A stretch of 64,000 bases of DNA from Flavobacteriales bacterium (GTDB lineage Bacteria > Bacteroidota > Bacteroidia > Flavobacteriales_F > PHOS-HE28). Shown one piece after another: positions 8,788 through 18,496 of the stretch. The notes beneath the pieces were generated by a model. That model saw only the letters and a program-made list of their open reading frames with translations, made no database searches and was not told where the DNA came from. The stretch covers positions 124,001-188,000 of the forward strand of contig JADJQW010000002.1 of assembly GCA_016712535.1 (NCBI GenBank), written 5' to 3'. Position 1 is the stretch's first letter. Each line of letters begins with the position of its first letter. The position numbers were made by a program, and so were the translations under genes.

Positions 8788-9180
8788 ATGACCAAGTTCA
8801 ACCCCTTCCGCGCACTTACCGGCGCGATGGCGCTGGCCCTCTTCGTGATCGCCTTGCCCGCTTGCAACAAGCAGAAGCCCACCAAGGCTTTGATCACGGT
8901 GCAACTTGAGGACGGCACGGTGGTTCCCGATGCGCTGGTGAAGCTCTATGCAGACCCTGCCTATCCGCTCGGCGACCCCACCCGCCTCGATAAGGAAGGG
9001 ACCACGGACGGCGGTGGCCTCGTGGTATTCGATTATTCCGAGTTCTATAAGAAGGGCCAGAGCGGCTTCGCGGTGCTCGACATCATCTGCACGTGGGATA
9101 CCCTCGTGGGTGAAGGCATCATCAAGATCGAAGAGGAGCAGGACAATCGTGAGGTCATCACGCTGCTGCCTGTCGAGTAA
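8788..9180 (+). CDS. Small lipoprotein, unknown function
   Basis: A 130-residue protein with a lipoprotein signal peptide ending in the lipobox LPAC (Cys 26) followed by NKQK. The mature part looks like one small beta-sandwich: ALITVQLEDGTVVPDALVKLYAD reads like the carboxypeptidase-regulatory / Ig-like repeats that Bacteroidota lipoproteins often carry (strand, G.P...A.V.L, then TTDGGGLVVFDY). It is expected in the periplasm or outer membrane. It is divergent from the cyclophilin operon and convergent with the small conserved gene at 9184. No specific function can be assigned. Confidence 0.75.
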   Translation: MTKFNPFRALTGAMALALFVIALPACNKQKPTKALITVQLEDGTVVPDALVKLYADPAYPLGDPTRLDKEGTTDGGGLVVFDYSEFYKKGQSGFAVLDIICTWDTLVGEGIIKIEEEQDNREVITLLPVE

Positions 9181-9183
9181 GGC

Positions 9184-9519
9184 CTAGCCCTTCTCGAAAT
9201 AGGCCAGCACGGCCTCCTTCATCAATCGCTCCTGTTCTTCGGCGCCGAGCGCAGGCAACTCCTGCACGCGGTCGAAGTGAGGCCAGCCATCGGCATCGCG
9301 CCCCAGTTCACGATAATACCCGTAGGGCAGAAGCAGCACGCATATGCCGATGTGCATCAGGGCCACCTTCTCGTCCTTCTTGAATTCGCGCGCATGCTGG
9401 CCCAGCTCCTGCACCCCGATGAGGAATATGATGGCGTTGAGGTCGAGTGTGCCAGCGTCGAAGCGCTTGGAGAGCGTGGCCACCAAATCGCGCCAGCGTT
9501 TCTCGAAGGTGAGGTCCAT
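9184..9519 (-). CDS. Conserved hypothetical protein, about 110 residues
   Basis: A 111-residue soluble, probably helical protein (LTFEKRWRDLVATLSKRF, then DLNAIIFLIGVQELGQ). The phrase IGVQELGQ with the following KKDEKVALMHIGIC and the PYGYYRELGRDADGWPHF segment is the kind of strongly conserved pattern seen in small orphan proteins of Flavobacteriales. I do not recognise a named domain. The start at 9519 is chosen over 9549 because a CATCTTCG element lies at 9526-9533, six bases upstream of it. It is convergent with the lipoprotein gene (stop codons 3 bases apart). Confidence 0.7.
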   Translation of the reverse strand: MDLTFEKRWRDLVATLSKRFDAGTLDLNAIIFLIGVQELGQHAREFKKDEKVALMHIGICVLLLPYGYYRELGRDADGWPHFDRVQELPALGAEEQERLMKEAVLAYFEKG

Positions 9520-9525
9520 GGGCGG

Positions 9526-9533
9526 CGAAGATG
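9526..9533 (-). promoter_or_regulatory. -7-type element just before the conserved hypothetical gene
   Basis: Minus-strand CATCTTCG, a variant of TAnnTTTG, ends 6 nt upstream of the ATG at 9519 and so predicts a near-leaderless transcript. A further GACCTTTG lies about 20 bases upstream on the same strand. Confidence 0.35.
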
Positions 9534-9578
9534 AAGCGCGTACGAGCAAAGGTCTAAGGGCAGCATCTTCACCCCCGC

Positions 9579-10091
9579 ATGAACTGGCTCGACATCGTCC
9601 TCCTCATCATCTTGGGCGCTTCCGCCTGGAAAGGCTTCCGGCGCGGCTTCTTCATTGAGGTCGCATCCCTCCTCGGCCTGGTGCTCGGCATCTGGGCGGG
9701 CATCCACCTGAGCGATCGCGTGATCGATGCGCTGGACTTGGAAGTCAAGGGCGCGGCTGCTGCCTTCCTGATCACCTTTGGCCTGGTGCTGGCGCTTGTG
9801 GTGCTGCTGGGCCATCTGCTCACGAAAGCCATCGATCTGGCCAATCTGAGCATCCCGAACAAGTTAGCCGGCATCGCCTTCGGGGTGGTGCGCTCGGCCT
9901 TCACCCTCAGCATCGCTTTGAATCTGCTGCAAGGGTTCAGCGGCGGTGCGTTCCCTGCAGCTGAGGTGCGCGAACAGTCGCGACTGCATGCCCCGCTGAT
10001 GATCCTCGCGCCCTACGTCATCCCGAATCTCAACGAGGCCAAATGGATGGAGGAGCTGAAGGATGAAGTGGGGCGCAGCGTCGAACGCTAA
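9579..10091 (+). CDS. CvpA family membrane protein
   Basis: A 170-residue integral membrane protein of the CvpA (colicin V production) family. Four hydrophobic segments are visible, at about residues 4-22, 25-45, 65-88 and 103-122. The family hallmark is the start WLDIVLLIILGASAWKGFRRGF with the GxRRGF motif. In other bacteria CvpA is linked to envelope stress tolerance; the molecular activity is not settled. Its 3' end overlaps the 3' end of pgk by 4 bases on the opposite strand. Confidence 0.88.
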   Translation: MNWLDIVLLIILGASAWKGFRRGFFIEVASLLGLVLGIWAGIHLSDRVIDALDLEVKGAAAAFLITFGLVLALVVLLGHLLTKAIDLANLSIPNKLAGIAFGVVRSAFTLSIALNLLQGFSGGAFPAAEVREQSRLHAPLMILAPYVIPNLNEAKWMEELKDEVGRSVER

Positions 10092-11278
10092 CCCAGCACG
10101 GCCGCGATTCCCGGAAGCACTTTCCCTTCTAGGTATTCCAGCATGGCGCCGCCGCCAGTGCTCACGTAGCTGATCTTGTCCGCAAGGCCGAACTGGTTCA
10201 CTGCTGCCACGCTATCACCGCCGCCCACGAGGGAGAAGGCGCCATGGCTCGTGGCCTCGGCAACCGCTTGGGCAATGGCGATGGTGCCTTGTTGGAAGGG
10301 TTCCATCTCGAACACGCCCATGGGGCCGTTCCACAGCAGCGTCTTGCTCCGCAGGATGGATGCACGGAACGCTTCGGTGCTTCTCGGGCCGATGTCGAGC
10401 GCCATCCAGCCGGCGGGGACCGCATCCGATTCGCACTGATCGGTGTTCGCAGTGGCGGCGAAGGCATCGGCCACTACGGCATCGGCGGGTATGTGCAGCT
10501 TCACGCCCTTCGCTTCCGCTTCCTTGATGATGCTGCGCGCGGTATCGAGCAGGTCCTCTTCCACCAGGCTGGCGCCGGTGCTGCCGCCCATGGCCTTCAC
10601 GAAGGTGTTGGCCATGCCGCCGCCGATGATCAGCTCATCGCATTTCCCGATCAGGTTCCGCAGCACCTCGATCTTGCTGCTCACTTTGCTGCCGCCCACG
10701 ATTGCTGTCATGGGGCGCTGCGGATTCCCCAGCACCTTGCCCACGCTGTCGATCTCCGCCTGCATCAGATATCCGAAGAGCTTCGCGGTCGGGAAGAACT
10801 TCGCGACGATGGTGGTGCTGGCATGCGCGCGGTGCGCCGTGCCGAAGGCGTCATTCACGTAAACATCGCCCAGCTCGCTCAGGCTTTTGCTGAAGGCCTC
10901 ATCGCCTGCCTCCTCTTCCGGATGGAAGCGCAGGTTCTCAAGCATCAGCACTTCACCGGGCTTCAACGCAGCAGACTTGGCCCTCGCATCGGGCCCTGCG
11001 CAATCCGTTGCGAAGAGCACGGGCTGGCCGAGCAGGCCGCTCAAGTGGTCCGCGATGGGCATCAGGCTCATTGCCGGGTTCACCTTGCCCTTCGGGCGAC
11101 CGAGATGGCTCATGAGGATCGCGCTGCCGCCGTCGCGGATGATCTTCTTCACCGTGGGGATGATCGCCCGCGCGCGCGTGTCGTCGGTCACCTTGCCATT
11201 GGCATCCTGCGGAACGTTGAGGTCCACGCGCACCAAGGCTTTCTTGCGGCTGAAGGAGAAGGAGTCCATTGTGATCAT
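10088..11278 (-). CDS. pgk: Phosphoglycerate kinase
   Basis: A 396-residue glycolytic enzyme converting 1,3-bisphosphoglycerate and ADP to 3-phosphoglycerate and ATP in the cytoplasm. Recognised are KKALVRVDLNVPQ at the N-terminus, the HLGRPKG segment, the GGSKVSSKI hinge region and the C-terminal nucleotide loop GGGDSVAAV. The length is normal. The start at 11278 (MITMDSFSF) is preferred because a GATATTCG element ends 5 bases before it; the reading frame remains open to 11332, but those extra residues are not typical of PGK. It is divergent from holB. Confidence 0.97.
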   Translation of the reverse strand: MITMDSFSFSRKKALVRVDLNVPQDANGKVTDDTRARAIIPTVKKIIRDGGSAILMSHLGRPKGKVNPAMSLMPIADHLSGLLGQPVLFATDCAGPDARAKSAALKPGEVLMLENLRFHPEEEAGDEAFSKSLSELGDVYVNDAFGTAHRAHASTTIVAKFFPTAKLFGYLMQAEIDSVGKVLGNPQRPMTAIVGGSKVSSKIEVLRNLIGKCDELIIGGGMANTFVKAMGGSTGASLVEEDLLDTARSIIKEAEAKGVKLHIPADAVVADAFAATANTDQCESDAVPAGWMALDIGPRSTEAFRASILRSKTLLWNGPMGVFEMEPFQQGTIAIAQAVAEATSHGAFSLVGGGDSVAAVNQFGLADKISYVSTGGGAMLEYLEGKVLPGIAAVLG

Positions 11279-11283
11279 GGCCG

Positions 11284-11291
11284 CGAATATC
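11284..11291 (-). promoter_or_regulatory. -7-type element of pgk
   Basis: Minus-strand GATATTCG lies 5 nt before the pgk start codon at 11278, matching the spacing seen at other near-leaderless starts here. The match to TAnnTTTG is imperfect at positions 1 and 7. Confidence 0.35.
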
Positions 11292-11340
11292 GGAAGCGGG
11301 TGGATGCCTGCTGGAAGTCCGGCATTGGTCAACTATGCAG

Positions 11341-11348
11341 CAACTTCG
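11341..11348 (+). promoter_or_regulatory. -7-type element of holB
   Basis: CAACTTCG followed by CCCC and the ATG at 11353. The 4-nt gap fits the near-leaderless pattern and argues for 11353 rather than the in-frame ATG at 11335, which would sit upstream of the transcript. Confidence 0.35.
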
Positions 11349-11352
11349 CCCC

Positions 11353-12471
11353 ATGCTCTTTTCCAAGGTCATCGGCCACGCCGCCTTGAAGGCGAAGCTG
11401 ATCGGCAACATCCGCGAAGGCCGTGTCCCGCATGCGCAGCTCTTCGTGGGGCCCCGCGGCAGCGGCAACCTGCCACTCGCCCTGGCCTACGCGCAATACC
11501 TCTTGTGCGAGCAACGCGGCCAGGCCGATGCCTGTGGCGCATGCCCCTCGTGCCAACAGATGGCCAAGCTCGCCCACCCGGACTTGCACCTCTTCTTCCC
11601 GATCGCCTTCCTCGAGAAGAAGCCGCACACCTGCGACTACTTCACGGCGACCTGGCGCGAAGCCGTGCAGGCCGAGCCTTACATCGACATTGATCGATGG
11701 CGCGATCGGCTCGACAGCGAGAACAAGCAATTGCGCATGGGCGTGGAGATCGCGGCTGAGATCCAGCAGAAGCTCGCACTGAGGAGCTTCCGCGGTGGCC
11801 ACAAGGTGATCCTGATCTGGCTTCCCGAGCTGGTGGACCACCAAGCCGCCAACAAGTTGCTGAAGGTGCTGGAAGAACCCGAGCCCAATACGCTTTTCCT
11901 CTTGGCATCCGCCCAGCCCGAGCAGCTCATAGCCACCATCCTCAGCCGCGCGCAGTTGGTGAAGATCAACGCGCTGGAGCCGGCCGAGATCGGCGATGCC
12001 TTGCGCGAGCGCTTCCCCGAGCTCATCGCCGATGAGGCCCTGGCTATCAGCAACCGCAGCGAGGGCGACCTGCTGGAGGCGGTTGACATGGCCGAGAAAG
12101 GCGAGGCCGAGCACTTCATATTCTTCCGTGATTGGCTGCGCGCCTGCTACAAGCGCGAGGTGGCCAACGCCGCCGAATTGGGCGAGGGCTTCGCCAAGCA
12201 GGGGCGGGAATGGCAGAAGGCCTTGATGCGCTACGGCCTTTTCATCATGCGCCAATGCGCGCTGCAATGGATGCAAGCGGCTCCGCTGGTGCGCGTGACC
12301 GGCCAGGAGCTGGAGTTCGTGGGGCGCTTCAGCACGCTGCTCAACGAGCGCAACGCCGAGGGCATCCGTCGCGAGCTCGAGACCGCCCACACGCACATCG
12401 AGCGCAACGCCAACCCCAAGGTCCTCTTCATGGATGTGAGCTACCGGATGATGACCATGCTGAAGAGCTGA
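11353..12471 (+). CDS. holB: DNA polymerase III delta prime subunit
   Basis: A 372-residue clamp-loader subunit of the AAA+ family. The N-terminus (SKVIGHAALKAKLIGNI) is typical of Bacteroidota delta prime. The P-loop equivalent reads GPRGSGNLPLALA, with Asn where a Lys would be, so ATP binding is unlikely; delta prime of E. coli is likewise non-catalytic. A zinc-module is indicated by CEQ...CGACPSC near residue 50-65, and the sensor region contains LLKVLEEPEPNTLFLL. The protein works with DnaX and delta to load the sliding clamp. It is probably monocistronic, with ricT following after 119 bases under its own promoter. Confidence 0.9.
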   Translation: MLFSKVIGHAALKAKLIGNIREGRVPHAQLFVGPRGSGNLPLALAYAQYLLCEQRGQADACGACPSCQQMAKLAHPDLHLFFPIAFLEKKPHTCDYFTATWREAVQAEPYIDIDRWRDRLDSENKQLRMGVEIAAEIQQKLALRSFRGGHKVILIWLPELVDHQAANKLLKVLEEPEPNTLFLLASAQPEQLIATILSRAQLVKINALEPAEIGDALRERFPELIADEALAISNRSEGDLLEAVDMAEKGEAEHFIFFRDWLRACYKREVANAAELGEGFAKQGREWQKALMRYGLFIMRQCALQWMQAAPLVRVTGQELEFVGRFSTLLNERNAEGIRRELETAHTHIERNANPKVLFMDVSYRMMTMLKS

Positions 12472-12577
12472 AGGCCAGAGGTTGGCGGGTTGGGGGTTGG
12501 TCCGGCCCACGGGCCAGCGCTGGTTGTAGGTTGAGCAGCCCTCTACCCGCTCAAACTCCAGGCTTCGGCACCCCCTC

Positions 12578-12585
12578 TATCTTCG
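12578..12585 (+). promoter_or_regulatory. -7-type element of ricT, near-leaderless
   Basis: TATCTTCG then five C residues then the ATG at 12591. It is one of the cleanest examples of the element placed directly at the start codon. The preceding intergenic stretch 12472-12577 holds a GT-rich segment and no other feature I can name. Confidence 0.5.
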
Positions 12586-12590
12586 CCCCC

Positions 12591-13967
12591 ATGGCATGCG
12601 GGAATTGCGGGACAGGCGCCGATGGCAAACCGGCCGGTTGCAAGAGCAATGGCTTTTGCAGCACCAGCGGGTGCAACAAGCTGGGCGTCTTCGATTGGCT
12701 AACGGGGGTGCCCCTGCCGCACGGGCAAACGGCCTTCGATGGCGTGGAGGTGCGCTTCAAGAACACCCACAAGACCTTCTACCGCAACGCCAGCGGCCTT
12801 CAACTCATGCCCGGCGACCTGGTCACAGTGGATGCGGCGCCGGGCTTCGATGTGGGCATGGTGAGCCTCACCGGTGAACTGGTGCGCGCGCAGATGGCCC
12901 GCCGGAATGTGATGGTGGAGACCTACGAGCTGCGCAAGGTGCTCCGCAAGAGCACGCAAGAGGACATTGACCGCTGGCACGAGGCCCGCAAGCGCGAGGA
13001 TGAGACCATGCTGGCCGCACGGGAAATGGTGCGTGATGCGCGGCTCGACATGAAGGTGACCGATGTGGAGTACCAAGGCGACGGCACCAAGGCCACCATC
13101 TATTACACCGCCGAGGAGCGCATCGACTTCCGTGGGATCGTGCGCACCATGGCCGACCGCTTCAAGGTGCGATTGGAGATGAAGCAGATCGGCGCTCGAC
13201 AGGAGACCGGGCGTGTGGGGGGCATCGGCAGCTGCGGTCGCGAACTCTGCTGCAGCACGTGGCTCACCGATTTCCGCAGCGTGACGACCAGCGCCGCGCG
13301 CTACCAGCAGCTCGCGCTAAACCCGCAGAAGCTAGCCGGCCAATGCGGCAAGCTCAAATGCTGCCTCAACTACGAGCTCGATATGTACATCGAGGCGATC
13401 AAGAGCTATCCTTCGCAGAACGCCAAGCTCAAGACCCAGCAAGGCACGGGCGCGCACATCAAGACCGACATCTTCAGCGGCAAGATGTGGTACGGCTTCA
13501 AGAAGCCCGGCGAGGGCTTCGTGATGGCCGGTTTCCCGATTGACGTGGTGCGCAGCATACTCGCCCAGAACAAAGAAGGCATAGAGCCCGAAGTGGACCT
13601 GAACATGGTTGATGAGCCTGTGGAGGCCGTGAAACAGCCCGACTACGAGAACGTGGTGGGCCAGGACGAGCTCACTCGCTTCGATACCAAGATGAAGGGC
13701 GGTGGCAGGCGATCCCGCGATAAGGGTCGTGGAGGCGAGCGCCGCAGGAGCGACCAAGGCCCGAGGCCGCAGCAGGCCCAAGGCGGCCCAAGGCCGAGGC
13801 AAGAAGCGCGTCCGCCGCAAGGGCCGAAGCCGCAGCAAGCTCCAAGCGCACCTCGGCCCGAAGGGCATGGTACAGGCAGCGGTGAGCGGCGCCGCCGCGG
13901 TCGCGGCAGGGGCCGTGGCGATCGTCAGCAAGGTGGCGGCGCTCCACCAACCCCGCCGGTGGCGTGA
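12591..13967 (+). CDS. ricT: PSP1-domain iron-sulfur complex subunit RicT-like, with RG/PQ-rich tail
   Basis: A 458-residue protein with a Cys-rich N-terminus (CGNCG, then C17, C23 and C28), a PSP1 domain, and the two signature motifs GSCGRELCCSTWL and GQCGKLKCCLNYE near residues 205-265. In Bacillus the RicT (YaaT) homologue is part of an Fe-S complex that controls RNase Y and RNA maturation; in Bacteroidota the gene is regularly next to gldH. The final 90 or so residues are low complexity: repeated PRPQQ/PKPQQ units followed by GERRRRGRGRGRGDRQQ. That tail resembles RGG-type RNA-binding segments. The stop overlaps the gldH start by 4 bases, so the genes are coupled. Confidence 0.9.
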   Translation: MACGNCGTGADGKPAGCKSNGFCSTSGCNKLGVFDWLTGVPLPHGQTAFDGVEVRFKNTHKTFYRNASGLQLMPGDLVTVDAAPGFDVGMVSLTGELVRAQMARRNVMVETYELRKVLRKSTQEDIDRWHEARKREDETMLAAREMVRDARLDMKVTDVEYQGDGTKATIYYTAEERIDFRGIVRTMADRFKVRLEMKQIGARQETGRVGGIGSCGRELCCSTWLTDFRSVTTSAARYQQLALNPQKLAGQCGKLKCCLNYELDMYIEAIKSYPSQNAKLKTQQGTGAHIKTDIFSGKMWYGFKKPGEGFVMAGFPIDVVRSILAQNKEGIEPEVDLNMVDEPVEAVKQPDYENVVGQDELTRFDTKMKGGGRRSRDKGRGGERRRSDQGPRPQQAQGGPRPRQEARPPQGPKPQQAPSAPRPEGHGTGSGERRRRGRGRGRGDRQQGGGAPPTPPVA

Positions 13968-14443
13968 AGCCCATTGCGTTGATCACAACATGCGTCATGC
14001 TGCTCTGCGGCTGCGCGGACAATGTCATTTTCCAGGCTGACACCCCGATTCCTGATGGCGCTTGGAGCAGTGCGCTGAAGCCCTCCTTCGCCTTCGACAT
14101 CACCGACACGCTCAGCGGCCACAATGTCTTCATCGATGTGCGCCACACGGGAGACTATGCGTACAGCAACCTCTACCTCTTCCTCGACCTCGAAGGCCCT
14201 GGCGGACGCAGCAAGCGCGATACCGTTGAATGCCTGCTGGCCGACCCCATGGGCCGCTGGCTCGGCAAGGGCACTGGCTTCATTTTCGCCAGCCGGACGC
14301 GCGATGCCAAGGTGCTCTACCGCATGGGCAATCGCTTCCCCAAGCCCGGGCGCTACACCATCACCATAGAGCAGGCCATGCGCGATGAGCCGCTGCCGGG
14401 CATCATCGACGTGGGCGTGAGCATCGAGCGCGGTGAGCCTTGA
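13964..14443 (+). CDS. gldH: Gliding motility lipoprotein GldH
   Basis: A 159-residue lipoprotein; signal peptide with the lipobox LCGC (Cys 17). The body matches GldH of Flavobacterium, including FAFDITDTLSGHNVFIDVRHTGDYAYSNLYLF and the MGRWLGKGTGFIF segment. GldH is needed for gliding and for type IX secretion function in F. johnsoniae. It uses a GTG start inside the end of ricT (GTGA overlap). The gene order ricT-gldH-pbp1A is conserved among flavobacteria, which supports both assignments. The gene does not by itself prove that this organism glides, since non-gliding relatives keep gldH. Confidence 0.9.
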   Translation: MKPIALITTCVMLLCGCADNVIFQADTPIPDGAWSSALKPSFAFDITDTLSGHNVFIDVRHTGDYAYSNLYLFLDLEGPGGRSKRDTVECLLADPMGRWLGKGTGFIFASRTRDAKVLYRMGNRFPKPGRYTITIEQAMRDEPLPGIIDVGVSIERGEP

Positions 14444-14507
14444 GGCTGCGCACACGCCTAAGGTGGTAACACCCGTTAACGCCGGTATGCACCGCTGCCA
14501 AGGCGGG

Positions 14508-14515
14508 TAATTTCG
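14508..14515 (+). promoter_or_regulatory. -7-type element of pbp1A
   Basis: TAATTTCG ends 9 nt before the ATG at 14525, in the 81-base gap after gldH. Confidence 0.4.
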
Positions 14516-14524
14516 CCCGCTCCC

Positions 14525-16960
14525 ATGGCCAAGTCTTCCTCTCCTGGCAAATCCGGCAAGAGCACCAAGCGCCGCAGGCTCTTCTGGTGGGGTCTGGTGC
14601 TCTCGCCCGTGCTCGGCATCTACGCCATGCTCGGCGCTGCAGCGCTGAGCGATCTGCCCAGCGTGGAGGACCTGGAGAACCCGCGCAGCAACCTGGCAAC
14701 CGCCGTGCTCTTCAGCGACGGCACGCAGATGGGCCAGTACTATAAAGAGAACCGGATTCCGGTGGGCTATGACCGCATCAGCCCCAACGTGGTGAAGGCG
14801 CTCATCGCCACCGAGGATGAGCGCTTCCGCGAGCATGGCGGCGTGGACCTTCGCGGCACGCTGCGAGCAGCGGTATTCCTGGGCAAGCGCGGCGGCGCCA
14901 GCACCCTCACGCAGCAGCTGGCCAAGATGCTCTTCACGGATCGCAGCGGCAATGCGGTGAAGCGCGTGTTCCAGAAGTTCCAGGAGTGGATCATCAGCGC
15001 ACGTCTCGAGCGCATGTACACGAAAGACGAGATCATCGCCATGTACCTCAACCGCTTCGATTGGGTGAACCAGGCGGTGGGCATCCACAGCGCGGCGCGC
15101 GTGTACTTCAATACCACCCCGGATTCGCTGCGCGTGGAGCAGGCCGCCATGCTCGTGGGCATGTGCAAGAATCCCGCGCTCTTCAATCCGCGCAAGGACT
15201 ACCGCGTAGATACCGTCCTGCACCGGCGCATGGTGGTGTTCGACCAGATGCGCCGCAACGGATACCTCACCCGCACCGAATACGACTCGCTCAAGGCCCT
15301 GCCTCTGGGTCTCGACTTCCAGAGCGTGAGCCACACCGAAGGGCCGGCGCCCTACTTCCGCGAGACGCTGCGCGAGCGGCTTCAGGCGCTGCTCGACAGC
15401 AAGGACGACAACGGCAAGCTGCGCTACCCGCGGCCGGACGGCAAGCCCTACGACCTGTACACCGACGGACTCAAGGTGTACACCACCATCGACCGCCGGA
15501 TGCAGGCCTACGCCGAGTGGGGCGTCCGCGAGCATTTGGGCACCGAACTGCAGGCCGATTTCTTCAAGGACATCGCGCGCAAGAAGAACAAGCCCTTCGA
15601 CTCGCGCGTGAGCGCCGACGAGATCAAGACCATCCTGAACACGGCCATGAAGCGCAGCGCGCGCTACAAGGTGATCACCGGCAAGCAGTGCGGCAGCTGT
15701 GAGCGCCCGGCGCGCTTCATCATGAAGGAGATGCACGAGGGCGCTATGCACTTCCATTGCAGCCCCGAGAAAGGCGAGGGCAGCAACCGCGGCTGCGATG
15801 CCTGGTGGCCCGTGGTGAAGGAAGAGGACATCCCCAAGGTCTTCGATACGCCTGTGAGGATGCGCGTATTCGGCTGGAAGGGCGAGATCGACACCGTGAT
15901 GAGCCCGATGGATTCGATCCGCTACTACAAGAGCTACCTGCGCAGCGGCCTGCTGAGCATGGACCCGCGCACGGGCTTCGTGAAGGCGTGGGTGGGGGGG
16001 CCGGATTTCAAGCACTTCCAATTCGACCATGTGGACAAGGCGCGGCGCCAGGTGGGCAGCACCTTCAAGCCCTTCGTGTACGCAACTGCCATTCGCGAGG
16101 GAATGGAGCCCTGCCGAGAACTGCCCAACCAGCGCGTATGCTTCGACATGCCAGAGGGCCAGCCGGATTGGTGCCCCGAGAACAGTGATGCGGTTTACGG
16201 CGGCATGGTCACCGTGGAATTCGCACTGGCAAACTCCATGAACACGGTCACTGCCTGGCTCATGAAACAGTACGGCCCCGAGAGCGTCACCGTGCTCGCG
16301 CGCCACATGGGCGTGAAGAGCCCGCTGGATCCGGTGCCATCGCTCTGCCTCGGCGTGGCGGACCTTAAGCTATCCGAGATCACCGGCGCTTTCAGCTCCT
16401 TCGCCAACAAGGGCGTGTACATCGAGCCCGTCCTTTTCACCCGCATCGAGGACAAGAACGGCAACACCATCCTCGACGTGGTGCCCAAGACCTACGAGGC
16501 CCTTGATGAACGCACGGCCTATATCATGCTCAAGATGCTCAAGGGCGTAGTTGATGGCGCATACAACCCCAGCACGGGCAAGGTGGTGGGCACCGCCATG
16601 CGCCTGCGCACCAGCTGGGGCACCCGGCAGAAATACGCCAACATCAGATTCCCAACGGCGGGCAAGACCGGTACCACGCAGAACAACAGCGATGGATGGT
16701 TCATCGGCATCACGCCAGACCTGGTCACCGGCGTGTGGACCGGCGCCGAGGACCGCAGCGTGCGATTCAGCACAACCGACAAGGGCCAGGGCGCGAACAT
16801 GGCATTGCCGATCTATGGCTACTTCATGAACAAGGTGTACGCCGACCCCACCATCGAGATCAGCACCGGTGATTTCGAACGGCCCGAAGGCGAACTGGGC
16901 GTGGAGATCGATTGCCGGAAAGCGAAGGGCGGCACAAGCGCGAAGCCGATCTGGGATTGA
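14525..16960 (+). CDS. Class A penicillin-binding protein 1A with a four-cysteine insert
   Basis: An 811-residue bifunctional peptidoglycan synthase anchored by one N-terminal membrane segment (about 22-45). The GT51 transglycosylase has its catalytic Glu in ATEDERFREHGG (E97) and GASTLTQQLAK. The transpeptidase has SxxK at S512 (GSTFKP), SxN at S571 and KTG at 714-716. Between the two catalytic regions a segment carries C389-x2-C392-x19-C412-x11-C424 with intervening His, the look of a zinc ribbon or two disulfides in a domain that should be periplasmic. I do not recall such an insert in the common PBP1A of this group. It follows gldH with a 81-base gap and its own promoter. Confidence 0.95.
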   Translation: MAKSSSPGKSGKSTKRRRLFWWGLVLSPVLGIYAMLGAAALSDLPSVEDLENPRSNLATAVLFSDGTQMGQYYKENRIPVGYDRISPNVVKALIATEDERFREHGGVDLRGTLRAAVFLGKRGGASTLTQQLAKMLFTDRSGNAVKRVFQKFQEWIISARLERMYTKDEIIAMYLNRFDWVNQAVGIHSAARVYFNTTPDSLRVEQAAMLVGMCKNPALFNPRKDYRVDTVLHRRMVVFDQMRRNGYLTRTEYDSLKALPLGLDFQSVSHTEGPAPYFRETLRERLQALLDSKDDNGKLRYPRPDGKPYDLYTDGLKVYTTIDRRMQAYAEWGVREHLGTELQADFFKDIARKKNKPFDSRVSADEIKTILNTAMKRSARYKVITGKQCGSCERPARFIMKEMHEGAMHFHCSPEKGEGSNRGCDAWWPVVKEEDIPKVFDTPVRMRVFGWKGEIDTVMSPMDSIRYYKSYLRSGLLSMDPRTGFVKAWVGGPDFKHFQFDHVDKARRQVGSTFKPFVYATAIREGMEPCRELPNQRVCFDMPEGQPDWCPENSDAVYGGMVTVEFALANSMNTVTAWLMKQYGPESVTVLARHMGVKSPLDPVPSLCLGVADLKLSEITGAFSSFANKGVYIEPVLFTRIEDKNGNTILDVVPKTYEALDERTAYIMLKMLKGVVDGAYNPSTGKVVGTAMRLRTSWGTRQKYANIRFPTAGKTGTTQNNSDGWFIGITPDLVTGVWTGAEDRSVRFSTTDKGQGANMALPIYGYFMNKVYADPTIEISTGDFERPEGELGVEIDCRKAKGGTSAKPIWD

Positions 16961-16997
16961 ACATTGCTCCAGCGGTCAGCAGCCACACCCTCCCTTC

Positions 16998-17005
16998 TAC
17001 CTTCG
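16998..17005 (+). promoter_or_regulatory. -7-type element of the cysS operon
   Basis: TACCTTCG ends 15 nt before the ATG at 17021, in the 60-base spacer after the PBP gene. Confidence 0.4.
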
Positions 17006-17020
17006 GCCGCCTGATACGAC

Positions 17021-18492
<1,472 letters not shown>

Positions 18493-18496
<4 letters not shown>

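Noticed and set aside
10244..11389. A 381-residue open frame opposite pgk
   Set aside because: Shadow frame of pgk, His- and Ala-rich, no family resemblance.
12472..12590. GT-rich and GGCCCACGGGCC segment as a structured RNA or riboswitch
   Set aside because: The stem has a 2-base loop and no known aptamer pattern; treated as plain spacer.
13925..16306. A 793-residue open frame opposite gldH and pbp1A
   Set aside because: Low-information Ala/His/Val-rich shadow of two genes with clear family motifs.
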